A stretch of 61,604 bases of DNA from Segatella copri. GTDB lineage: Bacteria > Bacteroidota > Bacteroidia > Bacteroidales > Bacteroidaceae. Position numbers and translations under genes: made by a program. The stretch is from NCBI RefSeq assembly GCF_019127135.1, contig NZ_JAHOEA010000019.1, positions 1-61,604 of the forward strand, written 5' to 3'. The notes under the pieces were generated by a model. It saw only the letters and a list, made by a program, of their open reading frames with translations. It had not been told where the DNA came from and did not search any database. Positions 16,427 through 25,979 of the stretch are shown piece after piece. Position 1 is the first letter of the stretch, and the number at the start of each line of letters is the position of its first letter.

Positions 16427-17776
16427 ATGAACAAAATTGAAAATATCGTCAAAAAATATATTATTCACCACGGTATGTTCAAGTGGCAAACACCATATAT
16501 CGTTGCCTTGTCTGGAGGTGCCGATAGCGTTGCCCTATTGCTTATCCTGAAAAATTTAGGACTGAATATTACTGCTGCACACTGTAACTTTCACCTTCGC
16601 GGCGAAGAGAGTGACAGAGACGAGCAATTTTGTGTAAATCTGTGCCAACAACAGGGAATCAGTTTGTCTCGAATCCATTTTGATACTTATGCTTATGCCC
16701 ATTTGCACAAGGTAAGTATCGAAATGGCTGCACGCGACTTACGCTACCGCTATTTTGCCCAATTAGTAAAAGACTTGCATGCAGGAGGCATATGTGTGGC
16801 CCATCATCGCGATGACAATGTAGAAACTTTACTTCTGAATCTGTTAAGAGGATCTGGAGTAGACGGATTAGCAGGCATCGCCCCCAAAAACGGAAACATT
16901 CTGCGCCCACTTCTCTGCATCAGCCGACAGGATATATTGCAATATCTAAAAGAAAAGAAACAAGATTTTGTCACAGATTCAACAAATTTAGAAGACGATG
17001 CTTTAAGAAATAAAATTCGCCATCATGTAGTACCTCTCTTAGAAAGTATCAACCCGGCAGCAAGTGAAAATATTGCTCTCACTGCCAAATACATACGCCA
17101 AGCAAAAATGATACTTGACAGCATGGATAGCATCAGTACAACCGATTCTTACAGGAACGTTATAAATATCCCAAAAGTATCTGTCATGAATGCTCCAAGT
17201 CCGGAATTCATACTCCATAAAGAATTAAGCAGATTTGGTTTTCATGGCAATGTTATTGATGACATCTGTGAAAGCCTCAACAGCCAGGATAGTGGTGTCG
17301 GTAAAATTTGGAAAAACGAAGATTATATGATAGTCATCGACAGAGAAAAGCTGTTGATTTCTAACATACAAGACTTGAATAACATCCAGGAAGAGAGAGC
17401 GTTCCGACTGCCGGAAGAAGGCATTTACAACATGGACGAAGGAACCCAAATCAAGATAAGAATCTTCTCGAATATGGGTAACTTCATGCCAAGCAAAGAA
17501 TCGCAATGCATCACTTTGGATGCTGAAAAAGTCAGTTTTCCCCTCACCTACCGACTGGTAAAAGAAGGCGACAGATTTCAACCTTTCGGCATGAAGGGAA
17601 GCAAACTGTTGAGTGACTATATGACGGATAAGAAATTTGACTATATACAGAAGAAAACACAACATGTGTTAACTGATAGTAAAGGTGAAATCATCTGGCT
17701 TATCGGCGAACGTACGTCAGAGAAAACGAAGATTACCGAAACCACCAAGAAAATATTGGAGGTCATCATCAAATGA
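16427..17776 (+). CDS. tilS: tRNA(Ile)-lysidine synthase
   Basis: Modifies cytidine 34 of tRNA-Ile(CAU) to lysidine using ATP and lysine so that it reads AUA. The 449-aa protein has the PP-loop SGGADS at residues 29-34, then HCNFHLRGEES and the HHRDDNVETLLLNLLRGSG motif near residue 125. The C-terminal part (RFQPFGMKGSKLLSDYMTDKK) matches the TilS C-terminal domain. Overlaps the next gene by 4 nt (ATGA), so the muramidase gene is translationally coupled. Confidence 0.95.
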   Translation: MNKIENIVKKYIIHHGMFKWQTPYIVALSGGADSVALLLILKNLGLNITAAHCNFHLRGEESDRDEQFCVNLCQQQGISLSRIHFDTYAYAHLHKVSIEMAARDLRYRYFAQLVKDLHAGGICVAHHRDDNVETLLLNLLRGSGVDGLAGIAPKNGNILRPLLCISRQDILQYLKEKKQDFVTDSTNLEDDALRNKIRHHVVPLLESINPAASENIALTAKYIRQAKMILDSMDSISTTDSYRNVINIPKVSVMNAPSPEFILHKELSRFGFHGNVIDDICESLNSQDSGVGKIWKNEDYMIVIDREKLLISNIQDLNNIQEERAFRLPEEGIYNMDEGTQIKIRIFSNMGNFMPSKESQCITLDAEKVSFPLTYRLVKEGDRFQPFGMKGSKLLSDYMTDKKFDYIQKKTQHVLTDSKGEIIWLIGERTSEKTKITETTKKILEVIIK

Positions 17777-19443
17777 AAAAGAAAATATTATATATCACAA
17801 GTTTAGTTCTCATTCTGCTGGCTGCCGCCAGCACATGGAGCTATTATTGCCTGAACCCATCAAATGATAGAGTGAACAAGGCAAAAGCAAACATAAAAGT
17901 ATATAGTCACTATGAATTAATTCAAAATGGAAAAACAATACTCCGGTTCGACGAAGACACAACAACACTGGCTGCCAACTTTATGAACCGTTGGGCGTTG
18001 ATTCCTTCATGTCAAGGAAGACTTGCCGCCTGCTACAACAACAGCATCAGCCGGAATCACTATCTTGGCAAAGATGCAGATAGCATTTTTAAAGAGAAAG
18101 TTGATTCTTTAGACAGTTTGTATAGAGACTCCAAATGGAAAGTTGGAGAACTGAATTATTATATTCACTCTCATTCTGTTCAGGATATAGGCTACAACTC
18201 TATTTGTGCTTATACCCAACACGAACTGGAACTACGCGATTCTGCCAAGAAACTGATCGATTCCCTGAAACATGTACAGAAAAAGGGGCATTTCAAGTTG
18301 AAACGTTCCATTTCATATCAAGCCTATTATAGAGACGAGAACGGAAAGTGGAAAAGTCAGGCATGCAAACTCATCAAAGCGAAGAATGGAGAAACTGTGC
18401 AAGAAAGCCACACATTCCAACTTTCCTCAGAAACGACTCCTGAAGGGGTTAAAGCTATTTCACCTCAACTTGCAGTATCTTTAGCAACTGCTCATGGAGT
18501 CACACTTCGACGCTCTATTGATTACACCCTCTTACCTGATTCTCTAGGATATTATCGGGGTACAACCGACAGTATCTATCAACCCAACGGTCATGGATGC
18601 TGGCAAGGATACGATGGAACCTATTATGAAGGTTACTGGAAAAACGGAAAACGTGAAGGATTCGGATTCAGCATTGCTCCCAAGAAGCCTTTACGAATAG
18701 GCGAATGGAAAAATGACCGCTATAAAGGCGAACGACTTGTATATACATCAGAACGTATTTATGGCATAGACCTGAGCAAATACCAGCATGGAAAAGGCAG
18801 AAAAAAATATGCTATCAACTGGAACCGTTTACGCATTACACATCTTGGCCGCCTCAGCAAAAAGACAGTGTCAGGAACAGTAAACTTCCCTATTCGCTTC
18901 ATCTATGTCAAGAGTACAGAAGGTAAATCGCTGTTAAATCCATATTATAAAAAAGATTATCGTGATGCAAAAGCACATGGTTACAAGGTTGGAACCTATC
19001 ACTTCTTTACCACCATAACACCTGCTGCCGAACAAGCACGACACTTTCTGAAACATAGTATCATTAGGAAAGGCGATTTTCCCCCAGTTCTTGATGTAGA
19101 ACCGCTTCCTAGTCAAATCAAAAAAATGGGAGGATCAGGAGTATTGTTTGCACGCATCAGAACTTGGCTTAGAATAGTAGAGAGAGCAACAGGTGTTAAG
19201 CCTATTCTTTACATTAGCCAAACTTTCGTAAATCGCTATCTGACACGAGCTCCCGATCTGAAACATAACTATCAGGTTTGGATTGCGCGATATGGTGAGT
19301 ATAAACCAGACATCAGACTGGTATATTGGCAGCTCTGCCCTGACGGAAGAGTTGCGGGAATACATGGAGAGGTAGACATCAATGTGTTTAACGGATACGA
19401 TGACGCTTTTCAAAGTTTTGTTAAGAACAAGACGGTAAAATAA
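17773..19443 (+). CDS. Membrane-anchored GH25 muramidase with MORN-like repeat
   Basis: A 556-aa protein. Residues 5-25 form an uncleaved signal anchor or signal peptide. A novel-looking region follows (about 30-265), then a MORN-type stretch at about 270-300 (GYDGTYYEGYWKNGKREGFGF, and a second GEWKNDRYKGERL). From about residue 329 a glycoside hydrolase family 25 domain begins at YGIDLSKYQ; the acidic pair is in VLDVEP near 441, and the end has EVDINVF. GH25 enzymes cleave the MurNAc-GlcNAc bond. MORN modules usually bind lipids or membranes. Coupled to tilS by a 4-nt overlap. Probable role in peptidoglycan remodelling at the envelope, or a secreted lysozyme if the anchor is cleaved. Confidence 0.85.
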   Translation: MKKKILYITSLVLILLAAASTWSYYCLNPSNDRVNKAKANIKVYSHYELIQNGKTILRFDEDTTTLAANFMNRWALIPSCQGRLAACYNNSISRNHYLGKDADSIFKEKVDSLDSLYRDSKWKVGELNYYIHSHSVQDIGYNSICAYTQHELELRDSAKKLIDSLKHVQKKGHFKLKRSISYQAYYRDENGKWKSQACKLIKAKNGETVQESHTFQLSSETTPEGVKAISPQLAVSLATAHGVTLRRSIDYTLLPDSLGYYRGTTDSIYQPNGHGCWQGYDGTYYEGYWKNGKREGFGFSIAPKKPLRIGEWKNDRYKGERLVYTSERIYGIDLSKYQHGKGRKKYAINWNRLRITHLGRLSKKTVSGTVNFPIRFIYVKSTEGKSLLNPYYKKDYRDAKAHGYKVGTYHFFTTITPAAEQARHFLKHSIIRKGDFPPVLDVEPLPSQIKKMGGSGVLFARIRTWLRIVERATGVKPILYISQTFVNRYLTRAPDLKHNYQVWIARYGEYKPDIRLVYWQLCPDGRVAGIHGEVDINVFNGYDDAFQSFVKNKTVK

Positions 19444-19515
19444 CCTTTAAATGAATAAGTTAGGTTAATTACGTTAAAGTAAGTTATAAATCTAGTTACG
19501 TATCAATATTTTTAT

Positions 19516-19523
19516 TATCTTTG
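19516..19523 (+). promoter_or_regulatory. -7 box of the primary sigma gene
   Basis: TATCTTTG followed by GCGTC. The -33 region has GTTAC rather than TTG. Predicted leader of about 33 nt to the ATG at 19561. Confidence 0.6.
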
Positions 19524-19560
19524 CGTCAATTGTGCAATGTGTAACTAAGAGGAAAAGATA

Positions 19561-20433
19561 ATGAGACAGCTTAAGATACAAAAGAGTATAACCAATCGTA
19601 ACAGCGAGGCCCTCGACAAATATCTTGTAGAGATAGGTAGAGCCCCAATGGTTTCTATTGATGAAGAAATAGAATTGGCTCAAGCTATTCGCAAGGGAGG
19701 CAGAGCTGGCGAAAGAGCAAAGAATAAGTTGATTGAAGCCAACTTACGTTTTGTGGTGTCAGTAGCAAAGCAATATCAGCACCAGGGGCTAACCCTGACA
19801 GACTTGATTGACGAGGGAAACATCGGACTCATCAAGGCTGCAGAACGCTTTGATGAAACACGAGGGTTCAAATTTATCTCATACGCAGTCTGGTGGATTC
19901 GTCAGAGCATTTTACAGGCAATAGCTGAGCAAAGTCGAATCGTTCGACTTCCTCTCAACCAGGTAGGATCGCTCAATAAGGTAAACCAGGAAATAAATAA
20001 GTTTGAGCAGGAAAACCAACGCCGTCCAAGCGTTGAGGAACTTGCCGCCAGAACGGGTGTTGACGAGGACAAGATTTCCCAGAGCATGGCAGCCAGCGGT
20101 CATCATGTGAGCATAGATGCTCCATTCAGTGATGACGATGACAATTCTATGGCAGATGTAATGGCAAGCGGAGACGAGGGCAGAACAGACAAGCAGGTTG
20201 ACCATGAAAGTATGGCACAAGACCTAAGACAGGTTTTAAAAGTTTGCCTCAAGGATCGCGAACTGAAAATCATCTGCGCATGCTACGGAATTGGGGAAAC
20301 CGAAAAGGGACTCGAGGAGATTGGTGATAAAATGGGCTTGACACGTGAGCGAGTTCGTCAAATAAGAGAAAAAAGCATCACCAAACTGAGAGAATCCGGA
20401 AAGATAGGAATCCTTATGAAATATCTTGGTTAG
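19561..20433 (+). CDS. rpoD: Primary RNA polymerase sigma-70 factor
   Basis: A 290-aa sigma-70 protein of the short Bacteroidota housekeeping type, which lacks the long 1.1 and non-conserved regions of E. coli RpoD. In order: region 1.2 ([16 protein letters not shown]), 2.1-2.4 ([52 protein letters not shown]), region 3 ([20 protein letters not shown]) and 4.2 ([16 protein letters not shown]). It should recognise the TTG / TAnnTTTG promoters found throughout this window. Transcribed alone from its own promoter. The symbol rpoD is by functional equivalence. Confidence 0.93.
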   Translation: MRQLKIQKSITNRNSEALDKYLVEIGRAPMVSIDEEIELAQAIRKGGRAGERAKNKLIEANLRFVVSVAKQYQHQGLTLTDLIDEGNIGLIKAAERFDETRGFKFISYAVWWIRQSILQAIAEQSRIVRLPLNQVGSLNKVNQEINKFEQENQRRPSVEELAARTGVDEDKISQSMAASGHHVSIDAPFSDDDDNSMADVMASGDEGRTDKQVDHESMAQDLRQVLKVCLKDRELKIICACYGIGETEKGLEEIGDKMGLTRERVRQIREKSITKLRESGKIGILMKYLG

Positions 20434-20497
20434 GAAAGCTGCTGCCCAAAATATGTGGCATAGTTCTTCTGCCAAGTAACATCTTAACTCATAATAA

Positions 20498-22624
20498 ATG
20501 AAGAAATATCAAACACACATCATTTTGACGATTATCTTCTGCATGATGGCTTTTGCAGCACATGCAAGAAGAATGTCACCGAGAGACGCCTTTTGTGACT
20601 CGGTGATGTGTTTGGTATTTAAATATGCACAAACTGTTGACACGGCAGGTAGAGCAGCACACAAGAGTTATGCCTATACTAAATTTCAAATCAAAACAAA
20701 CAAGCGTAATGCTACCCTCATGCTTGTGCCAACAATGTATGCTGTAGCACATGGTGGTGGTAGAAGATTTATCAGTGAGTATTATAACCAAATGACGTTG
20801 GATGCTAAAGGTAAACCTGTAGCCAAACGCTTGTTGAACATAAGCACTATTCCGCATAGAAGCAATACACTGTCATCGGTTCTGAAATACATGACTCCAA
20901 CAGTATATGGAGAAACTCTTTTCGAAACCAATATTCTTTCACCTTTTCATCAGAAGAATCGCAGATATTATAAATACGCCGTCACTCAACTACCATTCGG
21001 CAAAGCTCAAATTTACGTATATCCTCGTCTCAAAAACACACAAGTTATAGAAGCACGTGCTATTGTTGATTCAAAAACCGGCAAGATAAGCATGGTAGAC
21101 TTTGAAGGTGAATATGATATGACCCGTTTCTATATCTCTATCATAATGGGAAGAGACGGATTTGGCTCACTTTCTCCTGCCAAATGCAGCATGAGAGCCA
21201 ACTTTAGCTTTCTGGGCAACAAGATAACCGGAATGTACACAACAGTATACGGACTACCAAAAATATTAAGTGACTCACTCAATAACGTAGCCGATACAAC
21301 ATTAATGGCAAAAGTGCGCCCTATTGAGTTAAACCAAGAAGAAACAGATATATACAATAGATTCTATGAAAAAAGAAAACAAGTTGCAGATTCCTTGAAT
21401 AACAACATACCAAAGACTAACTTTGCAAAAGATATACTTTGGGATGTTATCGGTGATAATGTATTAAACAGAATCTCTCAAGGCTTCGGTAAGCAAAACC
21501 AAGGTTATTTCCGTATCAGTCCTATTCTCAACCCACTCTATATGGGATACTCCGAACGTAAAGGTGTTGTATATAAGTTTGACTTGAAAGGCAGCTACCG
21601 GTTTACGGAAGACTTACAATTAGGACTTCGCTTTAAAGGTGGTTACAGTATGAAACAACACAGATTCTATTTCAGAATACCGTTGACTTTCAACTACAAC
21701 CAAAAGCACAATGGACACATCAAGTTAGAAATAGGTAACGGTAATAGAATATCGAACAATCGTGTTGCACGAAAGATGTTAGGCATCAGCAAACCGGAAG
21801 ATAATGATTTTCTATATCCTCTACTCACAGGATATCCGGGACTGGCATTACCAGAAATTTCAACAGAGATTGATGCTAATAACAGGAAACTGACAGAGTT
21901 TAAAGATGATTACCTTCGTCTTACTAACCACTGGAGTTTCAACGACTATGTCGGTTTTGAGATTGGCTTGGTTTCACATACCCGAAAGGCAGTGATAGAA
22001 AGTTTCTATAAACTGTTTAATTACCCAAGCAAATATGTATCAGTAGCACCAGCTGTGGCATTAGAACTGTTACCCTGGGGAAAGAAAGGCTCGATTTTTA
22101 AAATAGACTACGAAAAGGGATGGAAAAACCTACTTGGATCAAATATAGACTACGAACGGGTAGAAGTAGATGCACAAACCATTTTCCAAGCGTCACGCCG
22201 CCAATCATATTCTGTTAGATTAGGAGCAGGTTTTTATACCCGTAAAGGTGACCATTGGGATTTCGTTGACTATACAAATTTCCATGATGATAATATTCCT
22301 GGAGGTTGGAATGACAGTTGGAGTGGAGAGTTCGAATTACTGTCTTCGCAATGGTATAATGCAAGTGATTATTACATACGTGGAAATTTCACTTATGAAG
22401 CTCCTATGATTGCAACCGCATGGCTCCCTCTGATTGGAAAATATATAGAAGCAGAGCGTCTCTATGTAAGCAGTCTTGTTGTAAACCATTTACACCCATA
22501 CACAGAATGGGGATATGGAGTAACAACAAGAGCTATTACCCTAGGAATTTTTGCTGCCTTCAAAAACACGAAATTTGATGGCGTAGGCTGTCGCTTCGGT
22601 TTTGAACTATTTAGAGATTGGTAA
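20498..22624 (+). CDS. Outer-membrane protein, DUF5686-like
   Basis: A 708-aa protein with a signal peptide (ends near AAHA). The N-terminal 250 residues contain a periplasmic-looking domain with a TPTVYGE segment and IVDSKTGKISMVDFEGEYD, and the rest alternates strands rich in aromatic residues, ending RFGFELFRDW, consistent with a beta barrel. The arrangement resembles the DUF5686 family of Bacteroidota, but the usual N-terminal carboxypeptidase-like domain is absent. Function unknown; related proteins are thought to act in surface transport or anchoring. It begins 65 nt after the sigma gene. Confidence 0.65.
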   Translation: MKKYQTHIILTIIFCMMAFAAHARRMSPRDAFCDSVMCLVFKYAQTVDTAGRAAHKSYAYTKFQIKTNKRNATLMLVPTMYAVAHGGGRRFISEYYNQMTLDAKGKPVAKRLLNISTIPHRSNTLSSVLKYMTPTVYGETLFETNILSPFHQKNRRYYKYAVTQLPFGKAQIYVYPRLKNTQVIEARAIVDSKTGKISMVDFEGEYDMTRFYISIIMGRDGFGSLSPAKCSMRANFSFLGNKITGMYTTVYGLPKILSDSLNNVADTTLMAKVRPIELNQEETDIYNRFYEKRKQVADSLNNNIPKTNFAKDILWDVIGDNVLNRISQGFGKQNQGYFRISPILNPLYMGYSERKGVVYKFDLKGSYRFTEDLQLGLRFKGGYSMKQHRFYFRIPLTFNYNQKHNGHIKLEIGNGNRISNNRVARKMLGISKPEDNDFLYPLLTGYPGLALPEISTEIDANNRKLTEFKDDYLRLTNHWSFNDYVGFEIGLVSHTRKAVIESFYKLFNYPSKYVSVAPAVALELLPWGKKGSIFKIDYEKGWKNLLGSNIDYERVEVDAQTIFQASRRQSYSVRLGAGFYTRKGDHWDFVDYTNFHDDNIPGGWNDSWSGEFELLSSQWYNASDYYIRGNFTYEAPMIATAWLPLIGKYIEAERLYVSSLVVNHLHPYTEWGYGVTTRAITLGIFAAFKNTKFDGVGCRFGFELFRDW

Positions 22625-22695
22625 TATTCATACAAGCATGGATAAGACATAATTTCCAAAACACAATATCAATAACATCATTTAAAAAACAAAAT

Positions 22696-25600
22696 ATGAG
22701 TTCACAACTAACTGTTTATAAAGCAAGTGCAGGCTCAGGTAAAACATTTACCTTGGCTCGTGAGTATATGACACTCGTGATAGCTAATCCTGCTTCCTAC
22801 AGAACCATTCTTGCAGTAACCTTCACCAACAAGGCTACTGAAGAAATGAAAATGCGTATCTTAGGAAAATTATACGAAATTGCACACGGACTACCAGAAG
22901 CAAACGATTATGTAAATCAAATACAGCAGGCTTTACCGTATCTTTCATCCAAACAAATTCAGAAAAATGCAGAATCTGCCCTGCATCTGCTCATACACAA
23001 TTATAACTATTTCCGGGTTATGACCATCGATACGTTCTTTCAGAATGTATTGAGAAATCTAGCTCGTGAACTTGACTTGACTGCTAATTTGCGTATTGAA
23101 CTCAATGACTATCAAATTGAGCAACAAGCTGTTGATGAACTCATAGAAGGTTTGGAAGATACAGACCGATTACTCTTCTGGATTATGGATTATATCAAAG
23201 AAAACATCGATGATGATAAGAGTTGGAATGTCATTGGACAGATCAAGAAATTCGGTGAGAACATATTCAAGGATTATTACAAAGCTCATTCCGACAAGCT
23301 GACAGAATTGATGGAACAAGAAGATTTCTTCAAGGATTTTACCGACCGAATGAAGAAAAAGCGCGATAAGGCAAAAGAGCAGCTTAAAGAAATTGCTGCT
23401 ACTTTTTTCGATTCCCTTGAAGAAGAAGGCTTTACGTCAGACGACTTAGCTGGAAAAACGAGAGGTATTTGGAGTTATTTCAACAAGCTGAAAAATGGCA
23501 AATACAGTGATGATGATCTACACAATGATACTTTCTATAAATGTCGGGAAAGTCCGGAAGCATGGGTCAAAAAATCTGATGTAAAAAATTGTACTGATAT
23601 TTTCAATTATGTAGAATCGGTGCTCTACCCTATTTTGCTGTTTGCTGAAGACAATCGTCCAAGACTCACACGAATCTTTAAAAGTACCGACTTGACCATA
23701 AAGCATCTTAATCAGCTCCGCCTTTTGGGAAGCATAGATAAAAAAGTCAGGGAGATGAACAGAGAGGCAAACCGTTTCCTTTTGAGCGATACTCAGACCT
23801 TGCTCAATTCACTGATAAAGGATAGCGATTCGCCATTCATCTTTGAAAAAATTGGCACTCAACTCGACCATATAATGATTGACGAGTTCCAAGATACCAG
23901 TACTATACAGTGGAAGAACTTTAAAGTACTGCTCGAAGAAACCATGAGTAGAGAAAATGCCGGCAACCTTATCGTAGGTGACGTAAAACAAAGCATCTAC
24001 AGATGGCGTTCCGGCGATTGGAGACTGCTCAATAATATCAATAAAGAATTTAATAAAAGCGCAAAAGTAAGCATAGAAACTTTGGATACCAACTACCGCT
24101 CTGATAGAAACATCATTGAGTTTAACAATGCTTTTTTCACAGAAGCAGTAAAGTTGGAGATTGAAGACCTGACGGATAAATGTCCTGAGGAATGTAAACA
24201 GCTGGAAAGCGCATATAGCGATGTCTGCCAGCAAGTACCAGACCACCATTCTGTTCCTAATGGATCTATCAGTATCCAGCTCTTGGGCGGTGAAAATATT
24301 GAAGACAGAATGATGCAAACCACACTGGACACTGTAGCCAAGTTGGTTGAAAGAGGTGTTCCTTGCAACAAGATAGCAATCCTGGTAAGAAGCAATCGTA
24401 ACATACAGGACATTGCTGAGTATTTTATGAACCATTCCGACTATCCGTTGGTTTCAGATGAGGCATTCAGACTGGATGCCTCCCAAGCAGTATGCACCTT
24501 GGTTAACGCTCTCTATATCCTTGTACACCCAAATGACAATATAGCTTTAGCAACTCTCAATAAGTTTTGTGACACTTATTCTGTAACGGGAAATATCCCA
24601 GAAAAACTTTTGAACAATCGTTCTGAGTATCTGGAAATGCCACTTTTCGATCTAACAGAACGCCTTTTTGCAGAGTTAAAGTTTAGCGAAATCAAAGACA
24701 TGATCAAGCAAAGCGCCTACATCTGCGCTTTTTATGATAGTCTGAGTAAATATCTCACAGACAACAGTAGTGACATTGCAGGATTCCTTAAAGAATGGGA
24801 TAGCCATATTCACGAAAAAAGCATCCACAGTGATGGCGATGGAGGCATCAGATTCCTTACTATACATAAGAGCAAGGGACTAGAATACGATCATGTTATC
24901 ATGCCTTACTGTGACTGGCAATTAGAAAAAGCCAACACAATCTGGTGTACACCGCAAGAAGCTCCATACAACGAACTGCCACTTGTACCAATAGACTTCA
25001 GTGCTAAACTGATGAAACAAAGTATATATGAAGCAGATTATAATCATGAACATCTACAAAACGTAGTTGATAACCTGAATCTGCTTTATGTCGCCTTTAC
25101 GCGTGCCAGTCACAACCTGTTTGTAATTGGCAAACGAGCTAATTCTGCATATCGTTCTGCCATTATCGAATCCGTACTTGACAAGGTAGCCAGCCGACTT
25201 GAAGCTAATGATGTAAAGATGGAGTTAACAGGAATAGGTTCTGATGCCAAAACAGATGACATATCTTTCTGCTATAATGAAATATATGTACCTGATTCTT
25301 CCAAGAAATCAAACGAGAAGAAGGATACAAATGTGCTCTCTGCGTTTTCACAACCATTGGAAATAAAAATAAATGTCACACCAGCAATGCCTGAATTCAG
25401 ACAAAGTAACCAAAGTCGTGACTTGATAAAACGTGATGAAACAGAAGAACAGCAGAAATTTTATATCAAAATGGGTACGGTGCTGCACAACCTCTTTTCC
25501 ACAATCCGTACGGCTGATGACATTGATGGAGCCCTGAAGCAACTAGAGTTAGACGGACTTTTGTACGATCAGAACCTCACACCAGAGAAAATAAAGGAAA

Positions 25601-25905
25601 TGATTAGGAAAAGGCTTGAATCACCAAAAGTTGCAACATGGTTTAACAAGGAATGGACTATTCTAAATGAATGTTCTATCTTGACTGTAGAAAATGGGAA
25701 AATGACAGAATATCGTCCAGACCGAGTGATGCAAAACTCAAAAAAAGAGACAATAGTTGTAGACTTTAAGTTTGGCAGACAGAAAATAGAACATCATGAC
25801 CAGGTACGAAAATACATCAGCTTATTAAGAAGCATGGGCAACCATAAAGTAACCGGTTATCTATGGTACGTTTACCCTAACAAAATTATTAAAGTGGAGA
25901 AATAA
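22696..25905 (+). CDS. addA: AddA-like UvrD/Rep helicase-nuclease
   Basis: Catalytic subunit of a double-strand-break processing complex of the AddAB/RecBCD type. The 1069-aa protein carries Walker A ASAGSGKT at residues 10-17, Walker B IDEFQDTS near 394, GDVKQSIYRWR, a helicase motif with LTIHKSKGLEYDHVI and YVAFTRASHNL, and a C-terminal PD-(D/E)XK nuclease with YRPDRVM then VVDFKFG near 1020. The ATG at 22696 places the Walker A at the usual distance from the N-terminus; the earlier TTG at 22618 overlaps the preceding gene. Paired with the AddB-like gene 74 nt downstream. Confidence 0.88.
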   Translation: MSSQLTVYKASAGSGKTFTLAREYMTLVIANPASYRTILAVTFTNKATEEMKMRILGKLYEIAHGLPEANDYVNQIQQALPYLSSKQIQKNAESALHLLIHNYNYFRVMTIDTFFQNVLRNLARELDLTANLRIELNDYQIEQQAVDELIEGLEDTDRLLFWIMDYIKENIDDDKSWNVIGQIKKFGENIFKDYYKAHSDKLTELMEQEDFFKDFTDRMKKKRDKAKEQLKEIAATFFDSLEEEGFTSDDLAGKTRGIWSYFNKLKNGKYSDDDLHNDTFYKCRESPEAWVKKSDVKNCTDIFNYVESVLYPILLFAEDNRPRLTRIFKSTDLTIKHLNQLRLLGSIDKKVREMNREANRFLLSDTQTLLNSLIKDSDSPFIFEKIGTQLDHIMIDEFQDTSTIQWKNFKVLLEETMSRENAGNLIVGDVKQSIYRWRSGDWRLLNNINKEFNKSAKVSIETLDTNYRSDRNIIEFNNAFFTEAVKLEIEDLTDKCPEECKQLESAYSDVCQQVPDHHSVPNGSISIQLLGGENIEDRMMQTTLDTVAKLVERGVPCNKIAILVRSNRNIQDIAEYFMNHSDYPLVSDEAFRLDASQAVCTLVNALYILVHPNDNIALATLNKFCDTYSVTGNIPEKLLNNRSEYLEMPLFDLTERLFAELKFSEIKDMIKQSAYICAFYDSLSKYLTDNSSDIAGFLKEWDSHIHEKSIHSDGDGGIRFLTIHKSKGLEYDHVIMPYCDWQLEKANTIWCTPQEAPYNELPLVPIDFSAKLMKQSIYEADYNHEHLQNVVDNLNLLYVAFTRASHNLFVIGKRANSAYRSAIIESVLDKVASRLEANDVKMELTGIGSDAKTDDISFCYNEIYVPDSSKKSNEKKDTNVLSAFSQPLEIKINVTPAMPEFRQSNQSRDLIKRDETEEQQKFYIKMGTVLHNLFSTIRTADDIDGALKQLELDGLLYDQNLTPEKIKEMIRKRLESPKVATWFNKEWTILNECSILTVENGKMTEYRPDRVMQNSKKETIVVDFKFGRQKIEHHDQVRKYISLLRSMGNHKVTGYLWYVYPNKIIKVEK

Positions 25906-25979
25906 TACAATTCTATTGCTCTGCATGAAAAACAGGGCAAAATAAAGAACATTTTCAAACATAAAATGAGCATTGAGAT

